Shown here: one piece after another, positions 57,869 to 64,000 of the stretch | Numbering within the stretch: position 1 is the stretch's first letter | Layout of the letters: the number at the start of each line of letters is the position of its first letter | Translations under genes and position numbers: made by a program | NCBI GenBank assembly: GCA_025504975.1 | Contig: JANUWI010000009.1 | Span: forward strand, 496,001 to 560,000 | DNA: 64,000 nt | Direction: 5' to 3' | From: Plenodomus lindquistii | Taxonomy: Eukaryota > Ascomycota > Dothideomycetes > Pleosporales > Leptosphaeriaceae | The notes under the pieces: model-generated | Seen by the model: only the letters and a program-made list of their open reading frames with translations | The model's database searches: none | Told to the model about the DNA's origin: nothing

Positions 57869-58439
57869 TTTGTTGTGAGCAGCTACTGTCAAATATTTGT
57901 GTGGCTCGCAACCTAGGGTAAGGTTTTCAATTGTTGTGCGCGGTGAGCGGGTGAGTGCAGAAGCGTTGCGGGAAGACGCAGGGTGAGAAAGCGACTAAGA
58001 GATGAGGTGATTTGAGCACATGGTCTGGGCGTGGTGGCGAGAAGAAAGTCGCGTTCACCTGCTTTCCATGACCTGTGATGAGCTGTCGGGGATTCGTGCA
58101 AGTGGAGCTGCGTAAGATGCAAACGCTCAAAAGACTTTGGCAGGTTATGCTCAAAGAGACAGTCACCCTAGAGTGATATTAGCCTACACCGACACAATTG
58201 TATGCGAGCTCAAGCTTCTGTTTTATCGCCAACATTCTAAAAAGCTTGTAGAAAACGAGAGTTGGTTGAAACAAACGGCCTTTCTCCGACAATGATATAT
58301 ACAATCTAAGCACGGCTGAGTCGCGATCCAGACACGGTTTAGAAGTTGACCACCCGAGCATGGTAATGTACAGGCCTATGATCAAGCAGCAAAAGATTGC
58401 CTCCGTAGCGTCCAAGTGCTATTCTGCAATTGACTCCTA
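57869..58439. other. Intergenic
   Basis: 571 bases; promoter of the gene to the left and 3' region of the reductase gene to the right. No gene seen. Confidence 0.45.
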
Positions 58440-59775
58440 TTACTGGCTCATAGGCGGAATGAGCTTCAGATCCGCGAATTCTCCGAGCACTTCCTTGATA
58501 GCATCGTTGGAGTCAACGAAACCGTGCCACCCCATCTTTCTAGCCTTGTTGATTGTCAAGTCCAGGGCGGAACCCATCATCAGACCATCGGTAAACCCGA
58601 AGATGCGATCTATATCCATGTCTTGCAACTTGGCACATGTAAGACCATACTTGTTGATAATTTCTTCCCACGCCTTTTGGACTTTTGGTTGCTTTGCCCA
58701 ATCCACGAGTGTAAATCGCACGCGATAGGTTGCCGGTGGTCCAAAACCTCTTGGTGGCGGATCGTACTTAGTCGTGATCTTGATGTAGTCGTTCTCATCC
58801 ATGCTTGGCGTTTCGTAGGGAAGGCTGTACCAACTTGCAAACTTTGGCCAAAAGTTACCCCATGTGAAAGTCGTACCATCCATGATGTTGAACTTTTCGT
58901 TTCCTGTGCTGTCGTTCAGCACTACCCATTCCATCATATAGGCATTCATCTTGCTACTGCTCATGCAACAATTGACCTCCCAAGCATGCAGGTCGGAAGG
59001 AAACTCCAACTTCTCGCCTAGGTGCTTCTGTACACTGGCATAGATCCCGAGGGGGAAGAAAAGGTTCATGGCGGCATCCGGCACAGCACCAACGATGCCC
59101 GAAGATACACAGACGTTCCAACCAATATTGTGAGCTTTGCAGAAGGACCAAAGCACGTCTTCTTGCGGATAGTAGAAGTTCGGTTCCAGGTCTACACGGG
59201 GCGCTGTTTCTTCTTGGGGCAAAGCGGTTGGCCCGAGATGCATCCCGTAATTCTTCGCACCCGTTTGGAGCAAGACGCGTTTGGGGGTGATGGATGCAAG
59301 CGGGAGAGCTGAAAGGAAGTTTTGGAGTAGTGCAACTATCTGCATTAGCAACCAGAAGAAGGTGGACGAGTGTGCACTATCAAGACTTACCATTGACTCT
59401 GCACATTTCCTCTGCGTCGCTCCACAGTCCTTCGCCTTCCTTCGGCTTTACCTGTACATAGCTGTAGAAGAACACGTAGTCGGCCTTGACTCCCTTCTCT
59501 TTCAGTACTCGAGCGATGGTTTCAGGGTCGCTTAGGAAATCTAGGGCGATGTGTTCTGCGTTTTTGGGAAGACCATCAGGGATAGCTGGTGGGCGCCTCG
59601 ATAGACAGTAGATCTTAGTCCACCTCTCCGGTTCTTGCGCGAGGACACGTAGCATGTAATTGCCTGATATACCGTTTGCGCCCGTGATAATTGCCGTAAG
59701 GCCCTTCGTTGATGAGGGATATACGGGAAGACCATGATAGATGCCCTTCCGCTGGACTAATTGTTGGTCCGTCAT
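58440..59775 (-). CDS. PRISE/SirQ-like NAD(P)H-dependent reductase (extended SDR)
   Basis: Exons 59775-59391 and 59335-58440, 426 residues; the 55-nt intron ends at GATAG (59336). Splicing there gives CRVNVALLQNFL, the expected helix; the earlier CAG would break the frame. It belongs to the progesterone 5-beta-reductase/iridoid synthase-like extended SDRs, of which SirQ of the sirodesmin cluster is, from memory, a fungal relative. Seen: the NADPH loop ITGANGISGNYML, the catalytic Lys156 in LQTGAKNYG and the Tyr of NFYYPQED (183/184), and WNVCVSSGIVGAVPDAAMN. These enzymes reduce enones; the substrate here is unknown. No biosynthetic core gene is nearby. Confidence 0.88.
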
Positions 59776-60864
59776 GGTTTACGCCTGTTCGATATATCGT
59801 GGTGGAATTGTTTTGTTGCAATAGCAAACTGTAATTTCTAATGGAGATTATAACAGGGAAAGAGATTCAATCTGGATTGTTATTGGCGTTGATGAATTGA
59901 GCATTTGACGACCTCGGAATGACGTGAGGTGGGGAAGGAGTGGAGATGCATGATTTGTAACTCGATGGCTACCTCCAATGTCGAGACTCCGCAGTAATGC
60001 GCCATAGAGCAGCATCGACGGTCGATGCCACCAATGAACAGTTCCCCTGATACTTGCCAGCATGTCTCGAGCTTTTCCAAGATTATACGTCTTGGCCGAG
60101 ATCGCGCGGATATGACCTCGGAGGTGTATCTAAATAGTCGCGAATGCTCGAGAGGCCGAGAAGCCCTTCTGAGTAATCAGGTCAGACAACGAGCTATGGC
60201 TCTCGACAGTGAGAGGCTGCAGCAACAAGAGCATGGCACGGGCGTAGTCAATCCAGTGACACGAGATTCGCGTCGCTAAGTTAGCGTGACAACGCGGATG
60301 CGCTACGATGCCGCTCGTAAGAGCACTGAGGCCTGAACATAACACTCAACATCCTTTTCTGCGACGTGCCAAGAATCAGTTCTCGGGAGTTAACTGGGCC
60401 CTCGACCTGGGCATCTCAATCCATACGCTGGCAGACTTTGTCGGCTGGCTACAGCACGGTGTGCTGCATACCTACCCGTGGACCACGATAAGGCTCCAGG
60501 ATCGCAAACGACGCTGGTCGTACTTACCCGGGGAAAGGTCAATTGCCCTTCCAGCCAATTAGCTGCCGGCCCACGGCTTCGTTTCTTGATCAGTACCTTG
60601 CACTGTACAACACAACAACCATGAGGGCAAGAATAACTCGACATCTTTCGTGTTTGCAGTACCATATCGAGCACTAGACTTGTACGACTTAGCTTGCACA
60701 AATTGTTTCGAACACACGTAGCAGCCCAGTCATTTTACCTGCTGTCTGAACAACCTGTGAAAGTCGTTACCAATTTGTTTTACTTCCATTGCGGATACGA
60801 GATCGCCTCTGGCTGCCTGCTGTTACACCCAGTTCTATTCTTTCTATCAATTATTATTACTGTA
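59776..60864. other. Divergent intergenic region
   Basis: About 1.1 kb between the reductase and helicase starts. The helicase frame is open back to 60694 but has only a TTG there; that stretch reads as leader. No other gene seen. Confidence 0.45.
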
Positions 60865-63756
60865 ATGTCCGTCTACAACCCATTATGGGGCCCCAAAAAG
60901 GCGACCCACAAGAAGGATATTGACAGCCTTGTGAAGAAGCCTTCGCCCACAGAGGTCGCTCTTCCCACCGCCAAACCTACAGTACAGACACAGTCTGGAG
61001 ATGCAGGAGTCCATCGTGAGGATGTGGAAAGCCCTGATCTTCAAGCTCCAGCCGTCCACGAATATGATGTCTACGCGAGGCCGTTCGTTCCCTCAATCCT
61101 AAGGACAATCAACAACTGCGAAGCTCAAATCATTACCACCCCACCTCGACACTGTATTGACTACAGATCGTATACGCAAAGTTTTATGGGAACAGACTTT
61201 TTCCCTGTCCCTATATCAATCATGGCCGAGCCAGGCGATTCTGATGACATTATTTCATCGATGCTCAGCGAAACATCATACCCCGACTACTTCAACGCGC
61301 TCATTGGACTGGAAAGTGCGGCGAAGGCACAGGAGAACGAGTCACATGCACTTTATGAGCTCACTCTCTACCGAGTTGATATACCCCTAGATGGGCAGGT
61401 GTGGGCATTATCTGTCCCTGGTCTCCGGGAGGACCTTCCCTTGCTCGAAATGGGCGACGTGGTGCAGGTACGACAGCTATGGGTTGATCATACAGGTCGT
61501 TTACCATTACCGCCTTACGGGTATGCACCAAGCCATTTCGAGGAGATCGCCCTAGCTGGCGTATTTTGGAATGGCATACAGTACGATGCCTCAGTCCAGG
61601 GAGTCAACCGGGCCGGAGAGATGGTATATCTGAGGGTAAATGAGCTCAACTGCCTGCATCATGGGGCTTCATCCGTAGCAGTCAATGTCGTCATCCCACT
61701 CAAGACCGCCGTCATCGAGGGTCAAAGAAGAGCTTTGGCTGCTGTGAGTCAGCAGCTGAGACAGATTGTACGACCAAGAGATGACCAAGTCCATGATCAA
61801 GAAAATCTCTCCATGATCCTAAACGGAACAACCGAGTCGAACGAAGAGGCAGCAAATGACTGGACACGACGCATGCTATTTCCCATTCAAACCTACGGGC
61901 AACTTCAAACACGGCTTCGAAACGTGCCTCATCGCGCACTCTTTGATCCCGCTGTCAATTACGAGCAGGCGCACGCTGTCAACGACATCTGCGTGAATGA
62001 ATATGGCACACTACCCTACCTCATCTCCGGGCCACCGGGTACAGGGAAAACCAAAACTTTGGTCGAGATAGCGATGCAGTTACTCAACTCGACCGACATA
62101 GCACACATCTTGATATGTGCTCCTTCTGAAGCGGCTGCAGATACCCTGGCCTTGCGACTCAAAGAGTACCTCAGTGTCAAACAGCTTCTCCGCCTGAACC
62201 GGCCGGGGCGAGCTGATAACGAAGTACCTAGCGAGTTGACGCAGTATTGTTACATGAAAAGAGACATGTATTACCTCCCGCCTTTCAAAACACTCATGGC
62301 TTACAACGTCGTCGTCACATCCTGCAGAGACGCTGCAATGTTAGCAGAAGCACACATCACCAATTCACATCTATGGACAATGGAGAGAGCCATGTACTCT
62401 GCCTTTCACCCTGAAGCGGCTCCCCTGACGCTCGCCCTCCACTGGGGTGCCCTCCTCATCGACGAAGCCGCTCAGGCCACCGAAATCGACATCCTCCCTG
62501 CTATAAACATTGTCTGTCCACCGCTCTCATACGCTGCACACCTCCTCCAGCCCCGCTTCGTCATGGCAGGCGACGAGCATCAACTCGGACCCCGCACATC
62601 GTCCCAAGATTCTCGTGTCTCGCAGTCCCTGTTCGCACGCCTATCCGCCCGCCCACTCTACGCATCGCACCCTTTGTCCCGCTCCAACAGCAAACCATCC
62701 TCCGGCCCCCCAGTCCTCAAGAAAAGCATGTTACCAATCACCTACCCGCCCTTCACGAACCTAGTCCGCAACTACCGCTCCCACCCCGCCATCCTCAGCG
62801 TACCCAGCGCACTATTCTACAACAACACACTCATCCCTGAAGCACCCAGCCCCTCCACACCACTACAATCCTCCCCTCTCTGGCGCGGGCGCAAATGGCC
62901 CGTTTTATTCCTGCCCCACACAAGACCCGACGAGATAGAGCGCGAAGGAGGCGGGTGGTACAATCTCAGCGAGGCACGAATCGCATGTTCACTTGCAAAC
63001 TCCCTAGTCTACGAAGCCGGTGTAAAGCAAGACGATGTATGCATCATCTCGCCGTTCGCTGCACAAGTCAAGATGGTGCGATCCCTAATGAGGAGTAGTA
63101 GGTACGGTGGGGGCAGCGGACTCTGGGACGTGAATATTGGACCTTTGGAAGCGTTCCAGGGACTGGAGAAACGCGTTGTGGTTCTGTGTACTACGCGTAC
63201 GAGAGAGAGGTTTCTGGAGATGGATAGGAAGAGAGGTCTTGGTGTTGTTTTTCAGCCACGGAGAATGAATGTGGCACTTACCCGGGCGAAGGAGGGGTTG
63301 ATCGTTATTGGAAATCCGGAGATTCTGGGGAAGGATGAGCATTGGAGGGCTTGGATGGCGTTTTGTTGGCGGAATGAATTGGTGGGAATGGAGGGAGGAA
63401 GTAAGTGGGAAGGGCCTGGCGAGGCTGACGAAGGGAAAGCAGGGGTTCTGGAGAAGGCGTTGGTGGCGAGGGAGAAGCAGGGTAGAGGTGAAGAGGGGAA
63501 GTTGTTGGGAAAGGGTGTAGATGATGAGGAAGGGAAGGATAGATATGAGGAATGGGTTGAGAGCTTCAGAGAAATATTGGAAGAGGAGGCTAACAGAGAT
63601 GAAGCCGGGCACGTACATGAAGATGAACATGGCCATGAGTTTGACCATGGGGACGATGATCTAGATAAGGAATTGGACGACGAGGACGAAGATGACGAAG
63701 AGGTCGGAGATTGGATCGCGGAAGGTGCTCATAGTCAAGGAGCGCCGCTTTCCTGA
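60865..63756 (+). CDS. SF1 helicase, SDE3/MOV10-like
   Basis: Intronless, 963 residues from ATG 60865 (MSVYNPLWGPKK). An Upf1-like superfamily 1 RNA helicase, closest in motif style to SDE3/MOV10, the class that includes RNA-silencing helicases of fungi (SAD-3, Hrr1); whether it serves silencing here is inference. The N-terminal 370 residues hold beta-rich segments. Motifs: Walker A GPPGTGKTKT (about 389), DEAA (about 533), GDEHQLGPR (about 571), NYRSHP (635), EAFQGLEK (762), MNVALTRAK (800). The C-terminus is charged and very acidic, with scattered His (HVHEDEHGHEFDHGDDD). All catalytic motifs are intact. Confidence 0.88.
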   Translation: MSVYNPLWGPKKATHKKDIDSLVKKPSPTEVALPTAKPTVQTQSGDAGVHREDVESPDLQAPAVHEYDVYARPFVPSILRTINNCEAQIITTPPRHCIDYRSYTQSFMGTDFFPVPISIMAEPGDSDDIISSMLSETSYPDYFNALIGLESAAKAQENESHALYELTLYRVDIPLDGQVWALSVPGLREDLPLLEMGDVVQVRQLWVDHTGRLPLPPYGYAPSHFEEIALAGVFWNGIQYDASVQGVNRAGEMVYLRVNELNCLHHGASSVAVNVVIPLKTAVIEGQRRALAAVSQQLRQIVRPRDDQVHDQENLSMILNGTTESNEEAANDWTRRMLFPIQTYGQLQTRLRNVPHRALFDPAVNYEQAHAVNDICVNEYGTLPYLISGPPGTGKTKTLVEIAMQLLNSTDIAHILICAPSEAAADTLALRLKEYLSVKQLLRLNRPGRADNEVPSELTQYCYMKRDMYYLPPFKTLMAYNVVVTSCRDAAMLAEAHITNSHLWTMERAMYSAFHPEAAPLTLALHWGALLIDEAAQATEIDILPAINIVCPPLSYAAHLLQPRFVMAGDEHQLGPRTSSQDSRVSQSLFARLSARPLYASHPLSRSNSKPSSGPPVLKKSMLPITYPPFTNLVRNYRSHPAILSVPSALFYNNTLIPEAPSPSTPLQSSPLWRGRKWPVLFLPHTRPDEIEREGGGWYNLSEARIACSLANSLVYEAGVKQDDVCIISPFAAQVKMVRSLMRSSRYGGGSGLWDVNIGPLEAFQGLEKRVVVLCTTRTRERFLEMDRKRGLGVVFQPRRMNVALTRAKEGLIVIGNPEILGKDEHWRAWMAFCWRNELVGMEGGSKWEGPGEADEGKAGVLEKALVAREKQGRGEEGKLLGKGVDDEEGKDRYEEWVESFREILEEEANRDEAGHVHEDEHGHEFDHGDDDLDKELDDEDEDDEEVGDWIAEGAHSQGAPLS

Positions 63757-63860
63757 GTCGGAACGTGAAGCAACGAGCGACGTGATTCAAGCAAAACGTA
63801 CAATTTCGACAGACTCTATTCAACATCATCTGCCACCAAGGGTATAATACACAAACAAAC

Positions 63861-64000
63861 TTAGTCGCTAAATCCCTCAAACTCATCCGCTGCCTCCTTC
63901 GCCTCCTGCTCCTTAACCTTCTTCCTCACCTCGTCAACCATTGCCTTCAATCTCTCCTCCTCCTTGCGCTCCGCATCCGTCAACTTGGCCACACGCTCAT
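63861..64000 (-). CDS. 3' end of a gene, unidentified
   Basis: The last 45 codons and stop (TAA at 63863-63861) of a minus-strand gene whose body lies beyond the right edge. The visible end is a charged helix (LTDAERKEEERLKAMVDEV and KEQEAKEAADEFEGFSD). Too short to name. Its stop lies 104 bases from the helicase stop, convergent. Confidence 0.6.
   Translation of the reverse strand, partial: ERVAKLTDAERKEEERLKAMVDEVRKKVKEQEAKEAADEFEGFSD

Noticed and set aside
1..64000. CRISPR arrays, insertion sequences, rRNA or intact transposons
   Set aside because: None seen; the only repeats are short simple tracts and the one diverged 160-bp pair.

Overview
The window is nuclear DNA of a filamentous ascomycete. 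Introns are short (47-62 nt in most genes), with GTAAGT-like donors, CTAAC/CTGAC-like branch sites and CAG or TAG acceptors. Genes lie on both strands, 5' leaders are pyrimidine-rich, and the housekeeping set (fused Nup98-96/Nup145, Atg13, Rad4, Coq5, an IBTK-like protein) is typical of Pezizomycotina. Dothideomycetes (Pleosporales) is my best guess, but that is inference from gene style rather than a marker. Splice sites were placed by eye from consensus signals, reading frame and family alignment from memory.

Region 1 (1-8 kb) is accessory metabolism: an FAD-linked BBE-type oxidase cut by the left edge, a secreted FMN alpha-hydroxy-acid oxidase/dehydrogenase, a nitrilase and, convergent with it, a DUF3632-like gene. 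No backbone synthase is present, so I do not call a biosynthetic cluster.

Region 2 (8.8-27.4 kb) is a housekeeping block: the 2001-residue Nup145 precursor, head to head with centrin CDC31, then the 51-kDa subunit of complex I. It is bracketed by two members of an unrecognised two-exon gene family (8826-10980 on minus, 25528-27439 on plus). They share an N-terminal domain, a C-terminal domain and a 49-nt intron at the same codon. A 171-codon orphan ORF and a diverged 160-bp repeat (copies at 13.0 and 25.0 kb) sit in the sparse parts.

Region 3 (27.4-30.0 kb) has no recognisable gene except a possible 40-residue ORF behind a good TATA box; several TATA-like elements are scattered through it.

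Region 4 (30-52 kb) holds an IBTK-like ankyrin/RCC1/BTB protein with an RGG tail, ATG13, a P1B-type ATPase homologue that has lost every catalytic motif, the nucleotide-excision-repair factor Rad4, a divergent pair of mitochondrial genes (branched-chain keto acid dehydrogenase E1-alpha and COQ5) sharing 224 bp of promoter, and a 2-oxoglutarate/Fe(II) oxygenase.

Region 5 (52-64 kb) holds a GDP-mannose pyrophosphorylase-like subunit, two convergent homologous genes with a doublecortin/ubiquitin-like N-terminal fold, a PRISE/SirQ-like short-chain reductase, an SDE3/MOV10-class SF1 helicase, and the 3' end of one more gene.

The best candidates for undescribed biology are the bracketing two-exon family, the catalytically dead P1B ATPase, and the doublecortin-like pair.
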